Source: Talinum fruticosum
Taxonomy: Eukaryota > Streptophyta > Magnoliopsida > Caryophyllales > Talinaceae
DNA length: 64,000 nucleotides
Direction of reading: 5' to 3'
NCBI GenBank assembly: GCA_021018815.1
Contig: JAITYX010000138.1
Span: 496,001-560,000, forward strand
The position numbers and the translations under genes are program-made. The number at the start of each line of letters is the position of its first letter. Position 1 is the first letter of the stretch. Positions 1 through 9,948 of the stretch are shown here, piece by piece. The notes beneath the pieces are model-generated. The model made no database searches, was not told the DNA's origin, and saw only the letters and a list, made by a program, of their open reading frames with translations.

Positions 1-217
1 GGTGCAGATCATTGTCCAAAATGCCATACCCCTAGGTGGAAAACCGAGGGAATAAAGTCCCTTTTAAGGTTTTACGATATTTTCCAATTAAATCTCGAAT
101 ACAAAGGTTGTTTATATCGGCCAAGACAGCAAAAGAGCGTTGACATAAAGAAGAAAAGGTTGATGATGGAGTAATGAGACATCTAGGTGACTCCCCAGCT
201 TGGAAGTACTGAACATC
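1..217 (+). pseudogene. TNP2-type transposase remnant (CACTA-1)
   Basis: Frame 3 from base 3 reads a cysteine pair, CPKCHTPRWK, like the TNP2 family's zinc-binding stretch (C-P-x-C followed by R-Y/W-K). A second frame at about 170-215 reads MRHLGDSPAWKY, which resembles the TNP2 segment with the conserved pattern of a basic residue, HPxD and AWK. In a full TNP2 protein these lie in the middle of the catalytic region. Everything downstream of this point in a normal TNP2 (rest of the DDE core, DUF4218, DUF4216) is absent before the next gene starts, so the copy has a large internal deletion as well as frameshifts. The upstream part is outside the window. The family call is by motif only; the two short matches agree in order and spacing. 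Confidence 0.6.
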
Positions 218-434
218 GAATAGTGAGAATGAAGTATATGCATGCAAACAAACATAAAAATCAAACACAACCAAATGATGGAAATAGTAGTCAAGGTAAC
301 ATACCCGATAAAATGCAAGGTCCTTTAATAAAATTTTTCTTATGCATTTGATATTTATTTACTTACTTCATCTTTATTTTCTTAAGCACTCAATATATTT
401 ATATTAATATATGGTGTATTATCAACTTTATGTG
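218..434. other. AT-rich spacer between the two CACTA-1 genes
   Basis: No gene or repeat was recognised here. The stretch is AT-rich, with runs such as atatttatattaatatatgg near 391-415, and probably holds the deletion scar of TNP2 and the promoter or 5' end of the next gene. Confidence 0.4.
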
Positions 435-1854
435 AAGCTTCCGAGACAAGTTCTAAAAGAGGGAAGGGGCAAAGAGGCAAGTATAGAAGTCTGGTGATTG
501 AGAAGAAAACTCTCGGTGGTGACTCGTAAGCTTGACATAGAAATACCTAATTATGTTTGCCAAGCTGTTGGAGATAATGCTAAGAACTTGGTTCATTTTT
601 GTGGCCATATTGTGAGAACAACTGATGTGGTGGAAAGGAAAGATTGGCCACTCGTGGCTTCTATACATGGTCCTGCAATGTGGCTACAAGTTCAGGTATA
701 TTTTTTAACGTTTTACTTATAATAAACCTTCATGATAGGCACTTTCTAATATAATTAAACACATGTTGGTATTTAACAGAATAAGTTTCAAATCAAGGAA
801 GCTGAGCACGAATTGCTTAGACTACAAGCTTTTGTTATGTATGCAATGCAAAGATTAAATCGATATTGGAAATCTCGTTTGCATAGTTATTATAAAGAAT
901 GTGGACAACCGCATGAGGAATGTGTGAATAATCCACCGAGGATTTTCCAGCTGATAATTGGAAACGTTGTTGTGTAGTTTTTACTCCGATGCTTTTAAGG
1001 TGATATATCTCACTTAAAGCACAACTTCTTTTCTTATTGAAGTGATTATAGATGATGTCCTTTTATTTGAGGGTATAATTTGATTTGTAATCATTTAATT
1101 TTATCTTGATTTATAGAAAAAAAGTGAAAGGAATCATAAGAATCGAAACTCGGACAAGTGGTGCAAACATACTACTCGGGAATTTGTCTTTTCCCGAAGT
1201 TGAGATTTTTTGGTAAGACCTACATATACAAAATAGAATCCTTTATAAATTACATATTGGTATAATTTCATTACGAGAATCTAATAATTGCACACTAAGA
1301 AGAACAACAACATCAAGCAAACCGCCAATGTTATCCGGCTTTCAAAGCACACTACTACAAATGATAAGGGAGAGTTAGTGTGGGTTGATGACAAATGCTC
1401 AAAGAAAGTACATGTAAGTATTGTCTTATACTAACTTCATATATTTTTAAGACATGTTTGATACTAAATCACGACTTTCGTAAGTAAATGTATTAAGACA
1501 CGTCTCATACTAACTTCATATATTTTTTAGAGTGACCTCTATCACCTTGTAGAAAATAAGCACAAAGAAGGAGCCCCTCAAACTCAAGAAGAAATGTTGG
1601 TTCAAGTCCTTAGTGCAAAATCTGGATACACTCGACGAAAAGGCAGTGGCTATAGGGGTTCCATCAAAGCGATGGTACATGAAGAACAACAACAAAAAAT
1701 ACGCAAACAGCAAAAGAAGATAGAAGAGCTACATAGTCAATTGGAAGCAAGTCAAAGGGACATGGAGGAACATAAAGCAATGCAACAACGCGATATGATG
1801 GCTATGGAGGAGCATCTAATGCGAATGATATCTACACAAAACACAAGGTCATAA
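435..1854 (+). pseudogene. Transposase_24-like second protein of CACTA-1 (TNPA-type), spliced and degraded
   Basis: Exon pieces can be joined by good splice sites. A first coding piece ends at 695 before gtatat; the intron is 696-779 (ends aacag). Exon 780-977 encodes a stretch with NRYWKSRLHSYY, matching the family's W-K-x-R-L-x-x-x-Y region. A piece near 1120-1200 encodes SERNHKNRN and HTTRE, matching the family's N-K-x-N-R ... H-T-x-G pattern. An exon with DDKCSKKVH ends at 1413 before gtaagt; the intron is 1414-1530 (ends tttttag). The last exon, 1531-1854, encodes a run typical of the family's end (VENKHKEGAPQTQEEML), then a charged coiled coil rich in Q, E, K and M. An in-frame stop after exon 2 shows that it is no longer intact. 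In CACTA elements this second protein is thought to help bind the element ends. The start is uncertain; the first ATG in frame is at 498. Confidence 0.65.
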
Positions 1855-3090
1855 CTCTTTTCCTCCCTTTGTCTTTTCTTATTCCTCTTTAGAATTCTTC
1901 TTGCTCTTCTTCCTTATCCTTCTCCTCCTCCTCTGTTTTTATGTTTGGTTGCTACAATAGTACACCGGCGTGTGGCCGTTGAGTTATTTTTTGCTTCGGC
2001 GTATGGCTGTTGGTTTGGTGTTCATATCCAGGTGTGTGGCATGTGATTAAATACATGCATAGTTTACTTAACTTTTCGTAACTTGTAGTCTTCTATTTAT
2101 GATTTAACTTTTATTTTCCTCGTTCTAATAGTGCCAATGTTAATGATGTTGATGGATGAATAGTTTTCAATAATATAATGTGTGGTTGAAAATAGTAGTT
2201 TATGTCTAGTTGCTGTTATAGTACTCAACTAAACGACAGTTGGATAAATTGTTACAATTTGTTAACATTATCCTCTTGTTAAGCTAATTTTTGTAGTTTA
2301 TGTATTTTATTATGTCTCTGTCATGTGACCATGGATGGAATTATATTTTTGCTTTGACGTGTGGCCATTGAGTTGGGTATGCCTGTGATAAATTTATGTA
2401 GTATAAAGGGAGTTTTTGTATACTCGTAATATTTTAAGTTTATGTTGAATTTAAATTTTCTTTTTGTTTGGAGTGATAGAATAGAATATTTCACATTTTT
2501 TAAGGTAGAAAATTAGGTTTCTATTCAATGTAGATTGTTATACCACTTTTTGTTTTACTATTTGGTTCATAATGGAATTCTATTTTAACTTATGTTCTTT
2601 GTGTTACAGGCATGTGGTTTGTGATGACAATGATATTTTTCTCAACATTAATAGTCAACCGATTAGGACGGATGATGGACGTATATTTGTGCAACACTTT
2701 GACGTTCTCACTTATTACACTCTAATATGACATAACTGGATATGGGTTTTAGGGGTATTTTCTTTTTGACAATGTGGTATATAAAAGTCCACAACGATGT
2801 TTATTGGATTAACAATGTCATGTAAGTATGTTGGAGGTACAAGTGATAATTTTGTAACTATGGGAAGCAATATTTGACAGTATATGTAATTAAAGCTTAT
2901 GATTTTTTATTTATTTTTGCCTATTTTTCCTTTTATTGCATATTCGTTCTATAATTTCCATAATTAAGTAATAAATTAAATTAATTTAGGGTTGTACTTA
3001 ATTTATTAAAGAGTTGTATGGAATGTCTTGCCTCATAACATCCATTTTTAACAACAAAGCATTTGTGACTAAACAAAGTTATATGGACAC
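1855..3090. other. Noncoding 3' part of CACTA-1
   Basis: This is AT-rich sequence with no long frame. A run of ct-rich triplets follows the stop at 1870-1940. A related phrase recurs four times (tgtggccgttgag / gtatggctgttgg / gtgtggcatgtg / gtgtggccattgag at about 1970, 2001, 2034 and 2358), so part of this is a diverged repeat. A possible acceptor (tgtgttacag, ending 2609) precedes a short frame around 2610-2700 that I do not recognise. Confidence 0.4.
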
Positions 3091-3099
3091 CTTCTTCAT

Positions 3100-3550
3100 G
3101 TCACAAATATTTGTTTCCTCTAAAGGAAATAACAATAGCAACGACAACTATCGTGGTCAATAAGCATATATCGCCAACAATAGCAACGACAACTACCGTG
3201 GCCAATAAGCATATATTGCAATGAGAACAGTTGTTGTCATAGCTATGTGCATGTTACACAACAACAAGGAATTGTTGCTAAAAACAAATTATTTAGCAAC
3301 AATAACGTCGTTGCGATTAAATAATTTTATCACTTGATTTAGATAAATATATATAGCAACGTTAGGAGTTTTGCAACAACATATTCGTTGCCAAAGAAAC
3401 TTTTTGCCACAACATAAAGTTGTTGCGAAAACCTTTAGTAACGGAGCATGTCATAACAAACGTTTGTTGTTGCAAAAAATTACTTGTCGTTGCTGAAAAT
3501 ATTATTAGTAACAACACATTCTTTTGCCAAAAAGCTATTTTCTTGTAGTG
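3100..3550. repeat. Subterminal repeats and right terminus of CACTA-1
   Basis: A unit of about 46 bp is tandemly doubled at about 3130-3222 (both copies carry aacaatagcaacgacaacta and caataagcatata). Further right, short motifs built on caacaa/ttgttg and gttgc recur in both orientations up to the terminus at 3550. Dense short subterminal repeats of this kind are the binding region for the element's own protein in known CACTA elements. Confidence 0.75.
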
Positions 3551-4608
3551 TTGGTTATACCCCTGAGCAACTAGTCTAGCCTTATTTCTAACTACCAACC
3601 CTTCATCATCCAGTTTGTTCTTGTAAACCCATTTGGTTCCTATTCTTGGGTGATCGGAAGGTCGTTTGGTCGAGTCTAGACTTGGTTTCTTTCAAAGTGA
3701 TTTAACTCTTCTTAAAGATCATTTGATAAGAAGGTGGATTCACTTATTTTACCAAGATCAATCTTCTTAAAGATAACGTGGACGCTTTCTTTCACTAGTC
3801 CTTTTGTTAAAAACACAATAAGCTTTACTTGTAAGATGAGTAACCCAGAAATATATTAGTTAGATATTCCTTACCATTGTTTACATCCGAATGGTCCGAA
3901 GTATGAGATGTTGGGTTTCTTTCCCTTGTATAGATCATAAGGTGTTTTCTTCAGGATGGGTTGATGAGGCATCTACTGAGTGTATAATTTGTCTGTGTTG
4001 ACTACCTCAACCCAAATATAGTAAGGTAGATAATTTTAAATCATCATGGTCCTTCCTATTTCTTCAATAGTTCTGTTCTTTCTCTCTACTACTCAATTCT
4101 GTTGAAGAGATCTTGGTGCGAGAGAAGTTGTGGGAGATGCCATTCTTGTCACAGAAATCTATAAATTTTGAGTAATCGAACTCCCTTCCATGGCCAGTTT
4201 GAATCCTTCGATCCGAGTCCGAGACTCCACTTGAATTTTCCTGCAGTTAGTGAACTCTTTGAAGACTTCATTCTTGTTCCTCGGAAAACACACCCAGGTA
4301 AATCATGAATAGTCATCAATAATAACAAGCACATATGATTTACCTCCTAAGCTTTTCATAGGAATTTCACCACACAAATCCATATGAACTAACTCAAGCA
4401 CTTTGGATGTAGACACGGTTTTGAGTGGTTTGAAAGATGATATGACTTGCTTTCCTTTTGTGCATGCATCACAAATTTTATCTTTCTTAAATGCAAATTT
4501 AGGTAAACCCCTAACCAATCCATGAGATGCAAGTTTCTTGATGCTATGCATGCTAAAATTACATAGTCTACGGTGCCATGTCCATGAATCACCATTCAAA
4601 GATGCTTT
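3551..4608 (-). pseudogene. Copia element M0: pol fragment (GAG-pre-integrase, integrase, start of RT)
   Basis: Read on the minus strand, 4608-4303 encodes a GAG-pre-integrase segment (SWTWHRRL, GLVRGLP, KDKICDACTKGKQ) followed by the start of the integrase core (HMDLCGEIPMKSLGGKSYVLVIIDDYS, whose D starts the DDE triad). Further left come a broken integrase and, at about 3560-3660, the first block of reverse transcriptase ([19 protein letters not shown]). Stops and frameshifts occur throughout. The right edge is the GCTTT target site where M1 entered (4604-4608); the left edge is the CACTA-1 insertion point. M0 resumes at 32335, where the sequence continues as in the undisturbed M1 copy at 19686 (gatgctttcaagcaagataaa). 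Confidence 0.8.
4604..4608. other. Left target-site duplication of M1 (GCTTT)
   Basis: The 5-bp repeat gcttt directly left of the M1 LTR end is matched by gcttt at 32335-32339 right of the other LTR. Joining the flanks gives the same order as the uninterrupted M1 sequence at 19686. Confidence 0.9.
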
Positions 4609-5894
4609 TGAAGGTTTGGTCATGAAGAGTCTAGGTCACCCTAGAGGGGGTGAATAGGGTGGTGATGAAGAAATTTAAATAAAATTGAACACTTTTTGCA
4701 CGGAACTTAGCTAATGCAGATTCTAAGTCTACATGGGACTTAGAAAGATAAACACACGAAGTACGTGGAAACCCTCTTGGGGAAGAAAACCCCGCACGGC
4801 GCTAATTAAAGTACCAAGTCAAATCCACTAATTGAATCCTCAATTACAATGGACTGACTCTAACCAGAATTGCTCCCTTAAAAAATTCCCTACAAGATTT
4901 TCCTAGACTCGAAGTTCCCTTATCCGATCTAGTACTTCCTTACTGAGTTAACCTTTACAATCGGGGACAATTGAGCTGAGTTAACCCTTATAGCTCAATC
5001 AAGGGACTTATAAAGAAAGTAAGAAAAAATGTAACTTATTACAAGACTCTCGAGATAATATGAAATACAGAGTTGGAGTGTTAAGTAGAAGATTGAGTGA
5101 CTATGAGACCAACAATTGGTTCATCAATAAGTTCGGAAAATATGTTTAGCAATATTTTTGTAATCTTCAAGCCTTGCAAGGTGGCTTCTACTTATAAATA
5201 TCCGAGCGGAATGATCGTTTAGTATGATTACTGGACTTGTGTTCTTCACTAGCCATTATAACGGCTATTACGAGTCACTCGGAAGAGATGTATTGGGATG
5301 TGAACATTGAGCAACGACTCTTTGCTCCAAAAGATGGTCCAATCAACTAGTAGTGATTGAAAACCGAGCTGGAAACAACCGTTACACCTAGAGTCGGAGT
5401 TTTTCAGCTTTGGAAACAAACAACCACGACACGGTGTCCGAGCCATGTCTATAAGTAGCTAATTCATGTCTGCTTGGTGTTTAACGGCTAAAAGCCCGTA
5501 ACACCCCGAGTCTTAATGTTATTTAATTACTCTAAATTTGTATTTTATTGTTTTAGTATTGTTTAAGGTCGGTGAGCCGCGTAAAATTTTGAACAATCGT
5601 ACGTACTAAAATTATATAATTTATCTCATTACGAATTAATAAATGTTTATAGGTACAAATAATTATTTGAACATTTTTAAATTCATAGAGATATACATAT
5701 GTCGGAACAACACAGATTTTGAGCTAGAATGATTAATCGATATGCTTAAGGGGAAAAAAAAGAAGAAGAAACAAAAAATAAGAAAAAAAAAGAGAAGTTA
5801 CTTGGAACATGATGGCGGTGTAGGAATGAAACAAAAAGAGGGAGGGGCTATCACTTACTTCAAAAAAAAAAAAAAAAAAGTCTGAAACCCACTC

Positions 5895-6250
5895 TCAAAA
5901 CTCCATCCTCTCTGCTCTCCTCTTCCCACCTCCCTCTCTGCCTCTCCTCCTGCGAGCTGTCACCAGCCCAGCCACGATCATCGTTGACCACCGGCCACTA
6001 CCGGTCCTTCTATCGCCGCCAGCAGCCTCCACCAGCGCCTTCACCGACACCTTGCTGCCGCCACCAACTTCTCTCCCCTTTCCCCTGTTTCGCGTCGGCG
6101 GGGCACAACCTGCCCCTGCCGCTGCCGTCGTCGCCTGACCAAGGCTGGAGCCACCTCCCGGCCGCCGTCCGCCGCCATCTAATGCCACCTCCATACCCTC
6201 AAGCTCCACCATCGAACCTCCATCATTCATTTTCATCTCTAACCCCTTTT
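5895..6250. other. GC-rich tract inside the gypsy 5' LTR
   Basis: This is a pyrimidine- and GC-rich island in an AT-rich LTR, repeated in the right LTR at 10335-10690. Open frames on both strands (P-, S- and R-rich) come from base composition; between the two LTR copies small indels shift every frame, so I treat it as transcript leader and not as coding. Confidence 0.55.
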
Positions 6251-6417
6251 AAGACAGAACATCTATAGGAACGATTATTCAAGGAAGTAAAGAAAATTAA
6301 AATTAAAAGGCAAGGGTCGACCGAGGTACGTTATTGCTTGTACCTTTTCCCAAGTGTTCATCTTTATTATTGAGTTTATTGTTTTAATAGTACATGAAAA
6401 ACAAATAATTTGGGCCC

Positions 6418-6800
6418 GATTCACATCATAGTTACGAGTTTACGAACACGATTACAGTTCACGGTTTACGATTCATGATTCACGATTTACAATTACGATT
6501 CACGATTCACGGTTTACAAACACGATTACAGTTCACGATACAGTTTACGAACACGATTACAGTTCACGATTACAGTTTACAAACACGAGTTACAATTCAC
6601 ACTACGGTTTACAAACACGATTACAATTCACACTACGGTTTATAGACATAGTTACGATTCACGATACGGTGTACGGACACGATTACGGTTTACGAGACAC
6701 GATTACGATTCACGATGCAGTGTACAAACACGATTACTGATTCACGAGGGCCCTCCCGATTGATTAGGATAAATGAATTGTGTATACAGATCACGATTAC
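6418..6800. repeat. Minisatellite in the gypsy 5' LTR
   Basis: Imperfect units of about 30 bp are built from cacgattacgattcacg and ggtttacaaacacgattac. A shorter, differently phased version is at 10861-11225 in the right LTR. Confidence 0.8.
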
Positions 6801-7480
6801 GAGATATGATAATATCACGAAATGGGTCCTAAGTTATTTCAATACCTTAATGCATAATGAAATTACTTCGATTTTACACATAAATAGCTTTCGAAACTAA
6901 TTTTAGTTATCTGCGCGCATTCACTAACTTTTATAATATATATTTTTACAGTACAAGGGTAGCATACTGGGCCTATGGCTCATTCTTGTTTTTATGTTTT
7001 CTTAAATGTTTTTAGGGAAAGAAAAGAAGGTGAATGTCGAGCACGAAGTGACAAGGGCAAAGGAATCGGGAAGTGTTGATTCATATCGATGATCGGACTT
7101 CGGTTTTATTCTTGAAATGTTTTATGGATGACTTTTGACGGTTGTGTTTTTGGTTAAGAAATCACCGTGGATTCAATTTGCTTGCTGAGTTTATTCCGGT
7201 TGATGGTAAAATTGTTAAATGCTATAATGTATTTATGGGAGAACGTATTCATGTTTGGTGACTTAGATTATGTACATATTGGGTTTCACGTTACAAGACT
7301 TCAAATGTAAGTGTTTGGGTAAATTGAAAAGATTATCGTGTGTTTGTTGTAAGGTTAGCCTAGTCTCTCGAGGACGGACGGCGATAACGCTCTAATATGA
7401 CAGTGTATTCCGCTGCTTGGTTATATTATATTTATTCAATAAGTGTGTTTTATATAGTAATTATATTGGGGCGTTACGAA

Positions 7481-7492
7481 GTGGTATTAGAG
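7481..7492 (+). promoter_or_regulatory. Primer-binding site of the gypsy element (iMet tRNA)
   Basis: tggtattagagc begins three bases after the LTR end. It matches the usual plant site for initiator methionine tRNA (tggtatcagagc) except for one T for C. Confidence 0.75.
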
Positions 7493-8321
7493 CTAGGTTG
7501 TGACTTTGGGATATAAGTATGGGAAGATAAAGGATTTACTTGGGAGCAAAAAGTTCGTATGGGTATGATGGATCTAAACGATATTATTTGGGATCCCCAA
7601 TGAGCAATTAATAAGGAGAGTTGGGCTAGTGTAGTACCTATTATACATAGCCGTATGAGTAAGTAGTCTATGTTGATGATTATTTGGGACTAGTGAGGTT
7701 GCAAATATATGAAGAAGTATATATAAGGGTCTGATAATGAGGAAATGGGAGAAATATAGAACACATGATTAGAAAGTAACAATAAGAGTAAAGTTGCGTG
7801 GAACCCATAAAAGTGTAGAAAAGAGGACAAGGATGCGAGTTGGCGAACAAAAAAAAAAAATTGGGTAATATTTGGGAATCCTTGAAAATTATTCAAATGA
7901 GTTCAGATGAAAGCATTGAAGAAAATAATGGAGTAGAGAAAGAGTTTGGGGCATGAGAATAGTAATAAGAGCGATTTTGATTTTATGTTGGGAAAGTTTA
8001 TTAGGAGTGCAAAGTTTGAAGGTTTAAAGCACTAGCTAACCTAATCCTTTTAACTACCTATGGTGGTGTTGAAGAAAAACTAATGAAAATATATTCTGTA
8101 ATGAGTCGATAAATACTCTTATTAGAGTATTAGAACCATTAAGACTCGGTAGACTAATGAAAGTATATTATGTCTTGAGTGATAACTAAGTTATATGTAT
8201 CGACATGTGTCACATGCCTAGTCAGCATTAAGTACCAAACGATTCATATCTTGGTAATAGTTACGGTGATTGAAAAGGAAAATTAGAACTAATTATATTC
8301 TCTAATTTCATATTACACAGA
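7493..8321 (+). other. 5' untranslated leader of the gypsy element
   Basis: About 830 bp between the primer site and gag. It is purine-rich with short frames only; no gene recognised. Confidence 0.5.
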
Positions 8322-8373
8322 ATGTCGAACCGAGAATGAGAGCGTCCCGAGGAATGAACCAAAAGAAAACAAC

Positions 8374-9469
8374 ATGAATTCTAGGCATTCTCAATCGGTT
8401 AACCATAACCTTCCAACCCCTCCTCAAGAAACAGCGAGTGATATATGTAAGAAGGAGGACGAACAAAAAGGAGTATTTAAAGATATAGACCCCGAGTTAT
8501 TGGGGACAATTATAGCTATGGTGACGAAGAAGCTTAAGGAATCTGAATCCAATAATTCGGACAAGGAGGGAAAATTTTTGAGAGGGTTGCCAAACAAAAT
8601 CCAAAAACTTATGATGGGAGAATAGATCCGGTGATATTAGAAGAATGGATTAGATATATAGAAAAGATATTTGATGTGGTCGAGGTACCAAACACTAAGC
8701 GTGTAAACATTGCGAGCTTTTTACCTAACTGGACAAGCTGATATCTGGTGGGGAACTGTAAGGGCTAGGTTCCAACATCTCGAGGGCACATGGGACAAGT
8801 TTGTGGAGGAATTAAGAGCAAAATTTTACCCAGTTCATTTACAAAGGCAAAAACAAAAAGAATTCTTGGAGTTAAGGCAAGGCAATTTGTCGGTGATGGA
8901 ATATGCTAGCAAGTTTGTAGAACTTTCAAGATTTACCTCGGAATATGTGGCCACTCGACCATATGAGAATGACAAGATTTGAAGAAGGGTTAGCCACATA
9001 TATCCGGGATCATTTGGCAGGACACCTAGTACAAACAAGCCAAGAATTATATGAGCGTGCGTGCTGAAATAGAGCGGGTGAAAACTGAATTAAGAAAGAC
9101 AAATTTGGGAATTTTTTAATAAAAGATGGAACGAAAAGAGAGACTCAATGGACGGAACACCCAGCAAGAAACCTATGGTCATTAAGGCTGAAGCTCAAGG
9201 TCTAGCGCCGACGAAAACAGTGTTCTAAGTGTGGTAGGATGAACCACAGGCACTTCGGAATGCGAGTAGGAACAGGAGTGTGTTATTGGTGTGGAGATTC
9301 AGGCCATATAATTGTAAATTGTCCTATTAAGCCTCCTCAAACGGGCAAAGGCCCAATTCAAATGTCTAGAAGCAACAAGTCGCCTGTATTTACCAGCAAC
9401 GAACAAGTAGGAAGAGCCTATGTGATGAAGAGGAAGGAAATTGTTGATTCAGAGACCCCAGACAATTGA
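8374..9469 (+). pseudogene. gag: Gypsy gag polyprotein (frame broken)
   Basis: Three frames in series make one gag. At 8374-8620 is a polar N-terminus ending FLRGLP. At 8610-8995 is the retrotransposon gag domain, with DPVILEEWIRYIEKIF, YLTGQADIWWGTVR, WDKFVEELRAKFYP and LELRQGNLSV, then FEEGLATYIRDHLAG. At about 9220-9330 are zinc knuckles, a damaged one (CSKCGRMNHRHF) and a good one, CYWCGDSGHIIVNC (C-x2-C-x4-H-x4-C). It ends with a stop at 9467-9469 just where protease would start in chromoviruses. The frame changes near 8610, 8713 and 8975; the second lies at gcgagc, where related genes have gca-gc. Gag packages the element's RNA. The start at 8374 is the first ATG that opens the long frame; an upstream ATG at 8322 hits a stop at once. 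Confidence 0.8.
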
Positions 9470-9935
9470 GTACGTTCATATTTCATTTGTGTTCATCGTT
9501 GTTTTAAGTGATTAAGTGCAATTCATTCTTCTATGTTACTGAAAGTTATATCTCAACTAAATATATAGCCCATAGATTTCCCATAGAATTGCATATAAGA
9601 TAACCCACGAAGAAGTAGTAAGGTGTGAAATTATGCACGAGTACTATTCAAGTCATTGAAGTTGGAAGGGTACACATGATATTTGAGATTATGATATGGA
9701 CTTGAGAGAGTCACAAGTGTTGTATGAAGCTGATTAAATATAAATATACTATTAACGAGTAATATTGCTAAGCACGGTAAACTCCAAAGAATGAATAAAA
9801 ATAAAATAAATCCAATACGAGTTTTGAAACCGTACGAACCACGACGCACAAAATAGAAACTTGATTTCGATAATATGTAATTATTCCAAATGTATGTTAC
9901 AGACATATCACGGTTTCGAGGACGAAACTTATTTT
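9470..9935 (+). other. 3' untranslated part of the gypsy element
   Basis: No coding signal. It holds the phrase ggtttcgaggacgaaac (9912-9928), a marker of the 3' end of chromovirus-type gypsy elements just before the polypurine tract. In a complete element the whole pol would lie between gag and this point. Confidence 0.6.
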
Positions 9936-9948
9936 AAGCGGGGAAGGA
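9936..9948 (+). promoter_or_regulatory. Polypurine tract of the gypsy element
   Basis: aagcggggaagga directly precedes the right LTR start tgtaacacccc and would prime plus-strand DNA synthesis. Confidence 0.8.

Larger units (their letters stand above)
1..3550 (+). mobile_element. CACTA-1: right part of an En/Spm (CACTA) DNA transposon
   Basis: The right end reads tcttgtagtg at 3541-3550, the reverse complement of the classic CACTACAAGA terminus. The left end lies outside the window. Inside are a remnant of a TNP2 gene (1-217), a spliced Transposase_24-like gene (435-1854), a long noncoding 3' part and a repeat-rich subterminal region. Directly right of the end, minus-strand copia RT sequence starts with ttggttatacccctgag. 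The uninterrupted M1 copy near 18193 reads cctcttggttgtaaccctgag, so the element sits in M0, and its 3-bp duplication is probably TTG. The missing left flank prevents proof of the duplication. Confidence 0.85.
5497..7478 (+). repeat. 5' LTR of the gag-only gypsy element
   Basis: Starts cgtaacaccccgag and ends ggggcgttacg. The right LTR has the expected TG start and CA end, so both terminal dinucleotides of this LTR have changed. It contains a purine-rich tract (5750-5810), a GC-rich, proline-coding-like leader (5895-6240), a minisatellite of cacgattacg-type units (6418-6800), and the same 3' third as the right LTR. Length is 1982 bp against 1962 bp. Confidence 0.9.

Noticed and set aside
5895..6268. 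Proline- and glycine-rich frames on both strands in the gypsy LTR
   Set aside because: Frames exist on both strands because of GC-rich composition, and the second LTR copy has shifted frames; leader sequence is more likely than a gene.
6418..6800. CRISPR-like regular repeats
   Set aside because: Units are adjacent and imperfect without unique spacers; a minisatellite within a plant LTR explains them.
7690..7896. A minus-strand 68-residue hydrophobic frame
   Set aside because: Antisense of the purine-rich gypsy leader; no family resemblance.
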